From NCBI GenBank assembly GCA_900543145.1, contig UQPZ01000004.1, positions 124,001 to 188,000 of the forward strand: DNA of 64,000 nt. Direction: 5' to 3'. This document shows, one piece after another, positions 32,343 to 40,444 of the stretch. A program made the position numbers and the translations under genes. The notes below the pieces were generated by a model. That model saw only the letters and a list, made by a program, of their open reading frames with translations. It was not told where the DNA came from and did no database searches. Numbering within the stretch: the first letter of the stretch is position 1; each line of letters starts with the position of its first letter. Source of the stretch: an uncultured Ruminococcus sp. (GTDB lineage Bacteria; Bacillota; Clostridia; Oscillospirales; Ruminococcaceae).

Positions 32343-34131
32343 TTACTGGCGCAAGCGGGCGGAAAAGCGTATGGACGAAGCTGTCCTTAAAGCGGATTCG
32401 GCGGCGGACAAGATAGGAACAGCATATCTTGAAGCATTAAAGGATATACAAAAAAGGCTTGACAGCATATTCAGGAACTTTTCCGTCGGTATTTCCGAAG
32501 CCGAAGCAAAGCGCATACTTAAAAATGTCAGGGAGCCTGACGTTATAAAGCGGCTCGAAAAGGCTGTTGACAGGATAGAGGACGCAGAGAAAAAGGCTTT
32601 AATGCTTGCTGAAATAAACGCTCCCGCATATAGGGCGAGGATAGATCAGCTTAACATACTGTCGGGAAACGTCAAGACCGTATGTGAAAAAATCGGCGGC
32701 AAAACTCTGTCGCTTATGGATCGGGAGCTTTACGGGATAACCGAAAGCACATATTACAGAAGTATTTTCGATACTCAGAAAGGAACAGGACTGGGCTTTA
32801 CGTTTGCATTGCTTTCGCAGGACAGGATCAATGAAATACTACTGACTAACTGGAGCGGCAAACACTATTCAGAGCGTATTTGGGAAAATACAGAAATGCT
32901 TGCCGAGACTGTACAGGAGATACTGCTCAAAGGCTTCCTTACCGGAAAATCAAGCGGCAGAATGGCAAACGAGCTTCAGGAAAGAATGCACTCATCTTAC
33001 AGCCGAAGCCTGACGCTTATTAGGACGGAGGCAAGCTTTGCTGCCAACAGCGCCGAGCTTGAAAGCTTCAGAGAAACCGGAGCGGAGAAATACCGTTTTG
33101 TGGCTACTTTGGATTTGAGAACATCTGAAATATGCAGGAGCCTTGACGGAAATGAGTATCCTCTCACCGAAGCCTGTCAGGGTGAAAATTGTCCTCCTAT
33201 GCACCCTCGCTGCCGCTCAACAACTATTCCGGCGCTTGATGATGAGATAATGACAGAACTGAAACGTCGGGCAACAGACCCGATAACAGGAAAGCCTGCG
33301 ACCGTTTCTGCGGATATGAGCTATAAGGAGTGGTATGATAAGCACGTTAAGGGAAATGCTGCTGCGGAAGCCAATGAAAAAGCGGTCAGAAATATTTCCT
33401 CCGACAGAAATCAGTTTGAGAGGTACAGAAAGCTGCTTGGAAGGGAAATGCCGAAAACGCTTGAAGAGTTTCAGAAGATCAAATATACTGACACGCATAA
33501 TTTTGGACTGTTGAAGGCTCAGGCAAAGGGAATGGGATACTACACTAAAGCTTTGATTAATGAGCCGGATATTTCAACTGTCGCAAAAACTATTGCTGAT
33601 GAAGCGGGAGCAGACGAGGACGATATAATAAATGCAAGGTGCCGTTACCGCGGAACATCTCAGGAGTATACAAGGTTTTCAAAAGCTATGGACCTGCCTC
33701 AGCAGAGAGAACGTGTAACAGCTGACGGACTGGGGAATATTGGGGTCGGGGAGATCAAAGTTGACTTGACGGAAAAAGACTATAGTGATATAATTGAGAT
33801 GAAAGGTAAGATGTCTGACCGTGATGTGCGTAAGTGGTATGATTATCACGATAAAAGAATTGGCGAGCATATTGATATTGAACAAACATTGGAAAACCAA
33901 GCAAAGCAATCGCATTCTTTAAGAAACGAGTACAAATATCAAGCGAGGGAGCTTATGAAAGATCAAGTCAAAAGGAAATGGCTTGATGAAAATAAGCCGT
34001 TACACGATTTTGATTTTTACTACAGAAAATACAGCAAATTGTATGACAACCCCGAAGATATATATAAAGCTATCATTGACAGCTCAATGAGGCCTAACAA
34101 GGAAGTAAATAAACAGTTTGGATTGGAGTGA
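32323..34131 (+). CDS. Phage minor head protein (MuF/SPP1 gp7) with C-terminal toxin-like domain
   Basis: This 602-residue protein has a normal MuF head-morphogenesis part (about 1-345). It includes TLIRTEASFAANSAELESF near 231-249 and the zinc-type ending ICRSLDGNEY ... CPPMHPRCRSTT near 270-300. A roughly 200-residue extension follows (about 400-602) that ordinary minor head proteins lack. It carries CRYRGTSQEYTRFSKAMDLP, DGLGNIGVGEIKVDL and HSLRNEYKYQARELMKDQ, and ends RPNKEVNKQFGLE. MuF polymorphic toxins of temperate phages have this layout, with an immunity gene directly downstream, as here. The toxic activity is unidentified; no nuclease motif is obvious. ATG 32323 is chosen; GTG 32314 is possible. 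The gene is intact although its phage neighbours are broken. Confidence 0.8.
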   Translation: MKTRSSDYWRKRAEKRMDEAVLKADSAADKIGTAYLEALKDIQKRLDSIFRNFSVGISEAEAKRILKNVREPDVIKRLEKAVDRIEDAEKKALMLAEINAPAYRARIDQLNILSGNVKTVCEKIGGKTLSLMDRELYGITESTYYRSIFDTQKGTGLGFTFALLSQDRINEILLTNWSGKHYSERIWENTEMLAETVQEILLKGFLTGKSSGRMANELQERMHSSYSRSLTLIRTEASFAANSAELESFRETGAEKYRFVATLDLRTSEICRSLDGNEYPLTEACQGENCPPMHPRCRSTTIPALDDEIMTELKRRATDPITGKPATVSADMSYKEWYDKHVKGNAAAEANEKAVRNISSDRNQFERYRKLLGREMPKTLEEFQKIKYTDTHNFGLLKAQAKGMGYYTKALINEPDISTVAKTIADEAGADEDDIINARCRYRGTSQEYTRFSKAMDLPQQRERVTADGLGNIGVGEIKVDLTEKDYSDIIEMKGKMSDRDVRKWYDYHDKRIGEHIDIEQTLENQAKQSHSLRNEYKYQARELMKDQVKRKWLDENKPLHDFDFYYRKYSKLYDNPEDIYKAIIDSSMRPNKEVNKQFGLE

Positions 34132-34136
34132 GCGGC

Positions 34137-34370
34137 ATGTATAATTATGAAATCTGCAATATTTTTGATAAGGAAATATTTTCAAAGCAATGTAACGCTT
34201 TGGAAAAGCATATTCCTCAGCTTGAAAAGGACATTTTCGCTGAAGACGTGGACGGCTCTCAATGTCAGGTTTATATTTTTCCTGATGGCAAAACATTGAA
34301 AGTTATTAATGATAAACTTATTGGGGTTGAAATTGATTCTGAAGTAGACCTGAACCAATATTTTGACTAA
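34137..34370 (+). CDS. Putative immunity protein 1 for the MuF toxin
   Basis: A 77-residue soluble acidic protein (YNYEICNIFDKEIFSKQCNA, then LEKHIPQLEKD, ending in EVDLNQYFD). It starts 5 bases after the toxin stop codon with TTGGAGTGAG as ribosome binding site. Its small size, position and similarity to a second copy at 34473 are typical of toxin-immunity modules. No named family is recognised. Confidence 0.65.
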   Translation: MYNYEICNIFDKEIFSKQCNALEKHIPQLEKDIFAEDVDGSQCQVYIFPDGKTLKVINDKLIGVEIDSEVDLNQYFD

Positions 34371-34372
34371 GC

Positions 34373-34471
34373 TTGCGAAAGCAGGAATTCAAAGTTTTAT
34401 TTTCTGGAGCTTTTGGATCTGCTATAAAAACAAGAAAATCAGTTAATGATTCTTTGGGAGTGGAGGGATAA
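34373..34471 (+). pseudogene. Orphan toxin C-terminal tip
   Basis: A 32-residue open stretch, LRKQEFKVLFSGAFGSAIKT then RKSVNDSLGVEG with a stop at 34469-34471. It resembles the last residues of the full toxin (IIDSSMRPNKEVNKQFGLE) in composition and spacing. The second immunity-like gene starts one base after it, mirroring the toxin-immunity junction at 34131/34137. I read it as the remains of an alternative toxin tip cassette. Confidence 0.55.
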
Positions 34472-34472
34472 T

Positions 34473-34709
34473 ATGTTTCATTATAGCATTTGTACTGAAC
34501 CAGATAGAGAAGTTTTTATAAAACAATGTCAAGCTCTTGAAAAGCATATTCCCGGTATTAAAAAAGGCGAACTTCTTGAAGATGTTGACGAATCTGAAAC
34601 ACAAATTTATACGATTAAGGGTAAAAGAGTTACAGTACATAATAGCTATTACATTGGCGCTGTGTATGTAGATTCCGAAGAAGAACTTGAACATTATTTT
34701 AAGAAATAA
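34473..34709 (+). CDS. Putative immunity protein 2 (paralogue of 34137)
   Basis: A 78-residue protein (FHYSICTEPDREVFIKQCQA, then LEKHIPGIKKGELLEDVDES, ending EEELEHYFKK). It aligns along its whole length with the protein at 34137: shared IC, F-KQC-ALEKHIP, EDVD and a final (Q/H)YF. GGAGGGAT supports ATG 34473, and the frame opens 9 codons upstream. It most likely gives immunity to a variant toxin whose tip is the remnant just before it. Confidence 0.65.
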   Translation: MFHYSICTEPDREVFIKQCQALEKHIPGIKKGELLEDVDESETQIYTIKGKRVTVHNSYYIGAVYVDSEEELEHYFKK

Positions 34710-34784
34710 TATAACCTTAAAAATAAAACTGCGGTGCATGGCAGAGCGGTAAATGCTGTTACGCTGACGGTTAATAAATATGGA

Positions 34785-34815
34785 TAAGCGCTTTGAGAAA
34801 TCAGAGCGCTTTTAT
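34785..34815 (+). terminator. Terminator after the toxin-immunity genes
   Basis: AGCGCTTTGA and TCAGAGCGCT form a 10-position stem (one mismatch) followed by TTTATTA. Confidence 0.75.
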
Positions 34816-34849
34816 TATACCCAAAATTAAGAAAGGAAGGTAAAACCAC

Positions 34850-35245
34850 ATGAAAGCACACGGAATCAGGATACCAATGCAGTTTTTTGCGGAGGATCCC
34901 TCTGCGGGTGACGGAAGCGGAAACAGCGAGCCGCATTTGAACAAACTCAACTTGAGCTGTCCGTCGGTTCGGAGCTGCAGAAAAGAGGATTGCCCGCCGA
35001 ATTTGCAAAGTACCTTACCGCTGATACGGCTCAAACATCCAAAGCACGCATTGACGAGTTCGAGAAGGCTTTTAACGCGTCGCTTTCTGCGGCGGTGGAT
35101 CAGAAGCTGAGGGGCGGAGATCCACCTAAGGCAGCAGAGCCGAGCAAAAGCGGCATAACAAAAGAGGCGTTTGCGAAGATGGGATATTCCGAACGGCTCA
35201 GCCTGAAGAAAACTAATCCCGAAAAATATAACGAACTGAAAGGAT
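34850..35245 (+). pseudogene. Phage scaffold protein (DUF4355-like), frameshifted
   Basis: ATG 34850 follows GAAAGGAAGG and opens HGIRIPMQFFAEDPSAGDGS GNSEP, a typical scaffold N-terminus. Near 34932 the sense continues in another frame as AFEQTQLELSVGSELQKRGL, then PAEFAKYLTADTAQTSKARI and SGITKEAFAKMGYSERLSLK, ending NPEKYNELKG. After that the reading runs into unrelated sequence. One indel plus loss of the 3' end inactivated it. It follows the minor head and immunity genes exactly as a scaffold gene does in SPP1-like phages. Confidence 0.8.
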
Positions 35246-35423
35246 CGTCGGTGATCTGCTCAAGCTGTTTTCGCTGCTCTGGGCGGTATCAAATCTAAAA
35301 AAACTGATCGTTAAGGTCCATGAGCTTTATAAGTGGTTCAGGGATCTTGAGGTTATCAAAACCGCTAAAAAGTGGCTGGATAGTTTTATTACCGGGTTTA
35401 AAAATTCTGAAGCTGAGACATAA
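35241..35423 (+). pseudogene. Phage gene tail fused at a deletion junction
   Basis: Directly after the scaffold remnant, a different frame encodes RIVGDLLKLFSLLWAVSNLK, then KLIVKVHELYKWFRDLEVIK and KWLDSFITGFKNSEAET with a stop at 35421-35423. There is no start codon. It looks like the end of a later phage gene (hydrophobic then charged helices), joined by a deletion that removed the capsid and tail genes. The 35424-35600 stretch shows no further gene. Confidence 0.5.
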
Positions 35424-35604
35424 AAAACAAGCAATCAGAAACGGCTTGTACAGCGTTTCCGAGGACTTGGTAAGTATGATAATTCATTAGGGTTTGCGGT
35501 TGTTGTGGTATGTGACGAAATACTCGGTTGCCGCCGTCATCAGCGCTGAAAACGAAATTGGCGAAGGGCAAAGCAGTATTGCAGATGCCGTGTCGGAATA
35601 ATAT

Positions 35605-35641
35605 AAAAACACCGCCTATCAAATCGGATAGGCGGTGTAAA
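35605..35641 (-). terminator. Terminator of the lipoprotein gene
   Basis: ACACCGCCTATC and GATAGGCGGTGT form a 12-bp perfect stem. On the minus strand it is followed by TTTTTATAT, 14 bases past the lipoprotein stop. Confidence 0.85.
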
Positions 35642-35654
35642 TTAGTTAGGTGTA

Positions 35655-36299
35655 TCAGAATTCCAGATATATAATATCGCTATCAAAGGAATCGTCCCAA
35701 TCGTCCCAGTTGAAAATGTGGAAAGTAAACTCAACATTTTCTATACTGGAGATATTATTTTCTTCAAGATCATATGACTTAATCGTTATCCCGTCATTGA
35801 TTTTCTTTCCTGCAGCAACATCCGCTGAAATCAAGCCTCTGATCATGAAGCCGTTTGCTGAAAAATCTCTTACTTGAATGGTATATGATCTATCAGTATT
35901 ATTTTCAATAAGCAGTTTTATCTTAGAACCCCAGAAATCGTGATTATCTAACCCCTTATATGTTATCTTAATTCCGTTGGTGTCATAAAGAACAATATCT
36001 TGAGGTACGGCTATTGAAGTGGTTGTCGTAGTTGTTGTGGTTTTTGTGGTTGTTGTAGCGGTATTGTCCGACTCTTTTGTTGCAAGGGTGGTTTTGGATT
36101 TTTTAGTCGCAAGCGTTGTCTTTGATTTCTTGGTGGTTGTAGTCGTCGTTTCAGGCATAGTAGTTGCAGAGGTATCCATTTCTGATGATACAATTTCCGT
36201 ATCGGAACTGTTTTCAGTTTCACCCGATTCTGCTTTTCCGCAGGATACTGTTCCTGCGCACAGACATAACGCCAGAGCAAAAGTAAGTAGTTTTTTCAT
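35655..36299 (-). CDS. Secreted lipoprotein with Thr-rich linker
   Basis: A 214-residue protein with a lipoprotein signal (KKLLTFALALCLCAGTVSCG, lipid-modified Cys 20). A low-complexity linker of Thr/Lys repeats follows (about 46-97, twice KKSKTTLATK-like). The C-terminal beta-rich domain (about 98-214) has ITYKGLDNHDFWGSKIKLLI, ENNTDRSYTIQV and AAGKKINDGITI. This is the immunoglobulin-like fold common in clostridial lipoproteins. It would sit on the outer face of the membrane. Function unknown. The linker resembles that of the cohesin protein. Confidence 0.8.
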   Translation of the reverse strand: MKKLLTFALALCLCAGTVSCGKAESGETENSSDTEIVSSEMDTSATTMPETTTTTTKKSKTTLATKKSKTTLATKESDNTATTTTKTTTTTTTTSIAVPQDIVLYDTNGIKITYKGLDNHDFWGSKIKLLIENNTDRSYTIQVRDFSANGFMIRGLISADVAAGKKINDGITIKSYDLEENNISSIENVEFTFHIFNWDDWDDSFDSDIIYLEF

Positions 36300-36405
36300 G
36301 TTAGTCCCCCATTTAATTTACTTTAAATAAATTATAGCACAAAAATTGAAAAAAGCAACAGTTTTATTATATAAAGCATTGAAAATTCTTCCTTAAGGTG
36401 ATATA

Positions 36406-36480
36406 ATGAAGAGGAAGCTTATATTTGTTAAATCGCTGTCTGATAAACTGGTATTGAAAATACAACGTGAGCTATTATAG
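36406..36480 (+). other. 24-codon frame at the CRISPR leader
   Basis: ATG 36406 follows a strong AAGGTGAT at good spacing and encodes KRKLIFVKSLSDKLVLKIQR before a stop, 6 bases ahead of the first CRISPR repeat. It may be the last trace of a deleted gene or part of the leader. Confidence 0.3.
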
Positions 36481-36486
36481 ACAGCT

Positions 36487-36705
36487 GTCTCCCTCTGCGT
36501 AGAGGGAGTGGATTGAAATGCGTAGTTGATCTGCTTATCGCTTACGCCCGTAAGTCTCCCTCTGCATAGAGGGAGAGGATTGAAATCCTTTATATCGATA
36601 ATACCCTATGTATATTGGGTGTCTCCCTCTGTATAGAGGGAGAGGATTGAAATTACCCTAAGACATCGGTACAAGTACGCTTGCCTTGTTTCCCTCTGCA
36701 TAGAG
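36487..36705 (+). CRISPR. Short orphan CRISPR array (type I-C-like repeats)
   Basis: Three 33-base repeats start at 36487, 36554 and 36621. Each begins GTCTCCCTCTG, has the self-complementary arms CTCCCTCT/AGAGGGAG, and ends GGATTGAAAT. A fourth, degenerate copy (GTTTCCCTCTGCATAGAG) lies at 36688-36705. The three spacers are all exactly 34 bases (36520-36553, 36587-36620, 36654-36687). Repeats differ by one or two bases. The ATTGAAAT end and hairpin are typical of type I-C. The degenerate right end marks the trailer, so the array reads rightward. No cas genes are present in the window. Confidence 0.9.
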
Positions 36706-36715
36706 CGATAACCCT

Positions 36716-36756
36716 AACGCAGCTTGAACCCTAGTGCTCAAACTGCGTTGGTTTTA
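36716..36756 (+). terminator. Hairpin after the CRISPR array
   Basis: AACGCAG and CTGCGTT pair, with TTGA/TCAA extending the stem inward, followed by GGTTTTA. Confidence 0.6.
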
Positions 36757-36920
36757 TGTCCAATATCCTGTAAATTCGGGGTTTGCGGCGTTTTGTATTA
36801 TAGAACAAAATTTGCTCTATAAAATAAAAAGTTAAGTTTCAAAAAGAAAAATCAAAAACCTGATATTTCAGCACTTTAGTCAGCTTTTATCGTTCAGCTA
36901 TTTTGTAGAATATGACAGCG

Positions 36921-36955
36921 AGCCATCGTACTTAAATGTACGGTGGCTTAATTCT
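36921..36955. terminator. Hairpin upstream of the FtsX-type transporter
   Basis: AGCCATCGTAC and GTACGGTGGCT form an 11-position stem with one wobble, followed by TAATTCTT. The other bases of 36757-37045 show no gene. Confidence 0.5.
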
Positions 36956-37045
36956 TGCAAAACTGATATTCCAAAATCAGATTTAAGGATTATTTAATAA
37001 TTATCGTGCTATAATGAAATCACAAAAGGGAAAGGCGGTAGAAAA

Positions 37046-39388
37046 ATGTTTCTGAGCATATTGAAAAAAGACCTTAAGCGAAAGAAAACAATGAACATAA
37101 TCCTGCTGATTTTTATTACTTTGGCAGCAATGTTTATTGCAAGCAGTGCAAATAATTTAATTACCGTTACATCTGCGCTGGATAAATATTTTGAGAAGGC
37201 AGAAGTACCTGATTTCTGGTTTTCGTTGGTATTTCAGACGGATATAGAAAAATTTTCGGAATTTGCCGAGAAAAACGGCTTTGAATATAAAATTACAGAT
37301 CTGATCCAGATAGACCCTAAGGATATAACGATAGATTCAGAGGTATTTGATTATAAAAATACTACCTGTATTTCCTCATTAAACGGCAGTAAGGTTTTTG
37401 ACAGTGACGGGTATGAAATTACAGAAATAAATAATGGTGAAATTTATGTTTCTGCTGAAATATTCAATTCAAATAATTTTCACGATGGTGAAAAAATTAA
37501 AATAAGCTTAAATGGAAAAGAAAAAGAATTTACCTTAAAGGGATACGTCAAGGATGCTCTTTTCGGTTCTTCTATGATCGGCATGACTCGTATGCTGGTA
37601 AACAAAGATGATTGGGAGTTTTTTAACGATGAACAGGCAAGCATAATGAGTTCCGTATGCGTTTATACAACTGACACAGAGTTTAACGAAAAATTTATGG
37701 AGCTTGAACTGAACCTGGTTTTTAACGCGGATTACAGTATGATTAAAATGATGTACATCATGGATATGATGAATGCGGCAACAGTGCTTATCGTAAGTAT
37801 TTGTCTGATACTGATTTCAATGGTAATTCTTCATTTTACAATTAATTTTACTATGAGTGAGGCGTTCCGTGAGATCGGAGTTATGAAAGCGATAGGCATT
37901 CCGAACAACAGTATACGAGGCCTTTACATAGCAAAATATCTTGCTGTTTCCGTTATAGGAGCATTGATCGGCCTGGCACTAAGTATTCCTTTTGGAAAAC
38001 TGCTTCTTGCAAACGTTTCAAAGAATATCATTATTTCGAGCAGCGATAATTTCATTATAAATATTTTATGTGCTGTGGGTGCGGCGGCTGTTGTTATGCT
38101 GTTTTGTTTCTTCTGCACTCGCAAAATCAAGAAATTTTCGCCCATCAACGCAATCAGAAACGGCGAAACAGGTGAGCGTTTTTCTGGAAAAGGACTGATT
38201 TATTTAAGCAGATTTAGAATGCCTGTTATTCCGTTCATGGCGGTAAATGATATCCTGAGCGGAATAAAAAAGTATGCTTCAATGTTTGTGATTTTCACTT
38301 TGGGAATACTTCTTATCATTATTCCGATAAATACGATCAACACGCTGCAATCGGATAATCTGATTACATGGTTCAGTATGGCGGAATGTGACCATGTAAT
38401 ATTACAGGAAACAATTTTTACTCCTGAGGGAAACAATAAGGAAATGATTGAACACGACCTGAATGACGTTCGTAATACGCTGTCAGAAAATAATATAGAA
38501 GCTGACATTTTTCAAGAGATTATGTTTCGGATAAGTATTACGCACAACGGCAAAAAAGAATCGTCGCTTGCTTTTCAAGGTATGGGTGATGTAACTGCAG
38601 ATATGTATAACTATATTGAAGGTACTCCTCCGCAAAATAAAAATGAAATTGCAGTAACATATATTATTGCGGATAAGATCGGCGCAGATATAGGCGATGA
38701 TGTAGATATAAACCTCGGAACTGAAACGAGAACCTATACCGTTTCTGCAATAAACGAATCAATGAACAATATGGGCGAGGGAATACGTTTTTATCAGGAC
38801 GAGAAGCTTGATTACAGCTATGCCGGCGGCTGCTTTGGTGTTCAGATTAAATATACCGATAATCCTGACTCTAAAACTCTTAAAGAAAGAAAAGCTTTGC
38901 TGGAAAGCTACTATCCTGATGCGGAAATTTATACTGCAGGTGAATATATAAACGACATGATAGGCGGTATTGCGGGTCAACTTGAGAACGTAAAAACACT
39001 TATACTTGCAGTTGTTATTTGTATAAATATGCTGGTTGCGCTGCTTATGGTAAAGAGCTTTATCACAAAGGAGAAAAGTGAAATTGCAATACTTAAAGCG
39101 ATCGGTTTTAAAAATTCAAGTCTGATATTGTGGCAGATAATGCGAATAGGTATAATTCTGCTGATGTCGGCAATAATCGGAGCATTGCTGTCTTCTCCGC
39201 TTTCTAAGCTTATGATCGAACCGATATTTAAAATAATGGGCGCATATAGTATTGAATTTGAAATTAATCCATTTGAGGTTTATGCGTTTTACCCTCTGAT
39301 TGTTCTTGCAGTAACTTTGCTTTCTGCTTTTATCTCAGCTCAGGAAATACGAAAAATATCAGCCTCAGAAGCTTCAAATATCGAATAA
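37046..39388 (+). CDS. FtsX-family ABC transporter permease
   Basis: A 780-residue permease with the two-FtsX-domain layout. A first membrane helix lies at about 16-36. An outer domain follows, then three helices near 240-370 with the FtsX signature GVMKAIGIPNNSIRGLYI. A second outer domain follows, then three helices near 650-770 with IAILKAIGFKNSSLILWQIM. Such permeases act with a MacB-type ATPase, here the next gene, in antimicrobial peptide resistance or envelope signalling. The AAAGGCGGTAG site supports ATG 37046. The downstream two-component system suggests a BceAB-like sensing and defence unit, although the permease architecture is not the typical BceB one. Confidence 0.88.
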   Translation: MFLSILKKDLKRKKTMNIILLIFITLAAMFIASSANNLITVTSALDKYFEKAEVPDFWFSLVFQTDIEKFSEFAEKNGFEYKITDLIQIDPKDITIDSEVFDYKNTTCISSLNGSKVFDSDGYEITEINNGEIYVSAEIFNSNNFHDGEKIKISLNGKEKEFTLKGYVKDALFGSSMIGMTRMLVNKDDWEFFNDEQASIMSSVCVYTTDTEFNEKFMELELNLVFNADYSMIKMMYIMDMMNAATVLIVSICLILISMVILHFTINFTMSEAFREIGVMKAIGIPNNSIRGLYIAKYLAVSVIGALIGLALSIPFGKLLLANVSKNIIISSSDNFIINILCAVGAAAVVMLFCFFCTRKIKKFSPINAIRNGETGERFSGKGLIYLSRFRMPVIPFMAVNDILSGIKKYASMFVIFTLGILLIIIPINTINTLQSDNLITWFSMAECDHVILQETIFTPEGNNKEMIEHDLNDVRNTLSENNIEADIFQEIMFRISITHNGKKESSLAFQGMGDVTADMYNYIEGTPPQNKNEIAVTYIIADKIGADIGDDVDINLGTETRTYTVSAINESMNNMGEGIRFYQDEKLDYSYAGGCFGVQIKYTDNPDSKTLKERKALLESYYPDAEIYTAGEYINDMIGGIAGQLENVKTLILAVVICINMLVALLMVKSFITKEKSEIAILKAIGFKNSSLILWQIMRIGIILLMSAIIGALLSSPLSKLMIEPIFKIMGAYSIEFEINPFEVYAFYPLIVLAVTLLSAFISAQEIRKISASEASNIE

Positions 39389-39403
39389 AAAGGAGAATTA
39401 ATT

Positions 39404-40171
39404 ATGAGAACAGTATTAACCGCAAAGGATCTTTGCAAAACATATATAGTAAACAAGCGTCAGAACAACGTGCTGAAAAACGTGAATTTCAGCATTGACG
39501 AGGGTGAAATGGTTGCCGTTATGGGACCGTCGGGTTCGGGCAAATCAACCCTCCTCTATGCTGTTTCGGGTATGGACAGCATTACCGCAGGCGAGGTACA
39601 ATTCTGCGGCAAGGATATAGCAAAAATGAGCGAAAAGGAGCTTGCGGATTTACGCCTTGACGAAATGGGTTTTATCTTTCAGCAGATGTATATGCTGAAA
39701 AACCTCACCGTGCTTGATAATATTATTCTTCCCGCCTGCCAGTCCGAAAAGAATAACGAAACACGCAAAGAAACGGTTCAGCGAGGACAGAATTTAATGC
39801 GAAAGCTTGGTATTATTGAAATTGCCGATAACGATATAACCGAGGTTTCGGGCGGACAGCTTCAGCGTGCCTGCATTTGCAGAAGTATGATTAACAAGCC
39901 GAAAATGATTTTCGCCGACGAGCCAACGGGTGCGTTAAACCGCACATCCTCCGACGAGGTTATGGATGAGCTTGCAAAGCTTAACGGAGAAGGCGTTACG
40001 ATCATGCTTGTAACTCACGACGTAAAAGTTGCGGCAAAATGCACAAGAGTTTTATATATAGTTGACGGAAACATAAAAGGAGAGTATAATTTAAACAGGT
40101 ATACCTCGTCCTCTCAGTTAAGAGAGCGCGAAAGAACGCTTAATAACTGGCTTATGGAGATGGGTTGGTAA
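39404..40171 (+). CDS. ABC transporter ATP-binding protein (MacB/LolD-like)
   Basis: A 255-residue ATPase with Walker A GPSGSGKSTL near 44, QQMYMLKNLTVLDNI at the Q-loop, the signature VSGGQLQRACICR near 147, Walker B MIFADEPTGALN near 168, and the switch histidine in LVTHD. The C-terminal extension YTSSSQLRERERTLNNWL is unusual but short. It partners the FtsX permease 15 bases upstream. AAAGGAGAAT is the ribosome binding site. Confidence 0.93.
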   Translation: MRTVLTAKDLCKTYIVNKRQNNVLKNVNFSIDEGEMVAVMGPSGSGKSTLLYAVSGMDSITAGEVQFCGKDIAKMSEKELADLRLDEMGFIFQQMYMLKNLTVLDNIILPACQSEKNNETRKETVQRGQNLMRKLGIIEIADNDITEVSGGQLQRACICRSMINKPKMIFADEPTGALNRTSSDEVMDELAKLNGEGVTIMLVTHDVKVAAKCTRVLYIVDGNIKGEYNLNRYTSSSQLRERERTLNNWLMEMGW

Positions 40172-40172
40172 T

Positions 40173-40442
40173 ATGAATCAAAAAATATATGAGTTTGACG
40201 CAGAAATTCTGAAAGTTCCCGATATTGACGGAGCGTATATTGAGTTCCCGTACGATGTACGCAAGGAGTTCGGCAAGGGCAGAGTCAAGGTTACTGCCGA
40301 ATTTGACGGAGTACGATATGACGGAAGTCTTGTGAGAATGAAAACGGTAAAGCATATCATCGGTCTGCGTAAGGATATCCGTGCAAAAATCAGCAAACAG
40401 GCGGGAGATATCATCCACGTTAAAATTAAAGAACGGGAGTAG
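40173..40442 (+). CDS. DUF1905 domain protein
   Basis: An 89-residue beta-rich protein matching DUF1905. It begins YEFDAEILKVPDIDGAYIEF, continues GKGRVKVTAEFDGVRYDGSL, and ends KHIIGLRKDIRAKISKQAGD. The family's function is unknown. It is often found alone or fused to YdeI-type domains. It lies one base after the ATPase stop and two bases before the regulator start, so it belongs to this operon. Confidence 0.88.
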   Translation: MNQKIYEFDAEILKVPDIDGAYIEFPYDVRKEFGKGRVKVTAEFDGVRYDGSLVRMKTVKHIIGLRKDIRAKISKQAGDIIHVKIKERE

Positions 40443-40444
40443 TC

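Noticed and set aside
36406..36480. 24-codon frame before the CRISPR array as a cas gene remnant
   Set aside because: It has a good ribosome site, but the peptide matches no Cas protein I recognise and is too short to assign; it is listed only as an uncharacterised frame.
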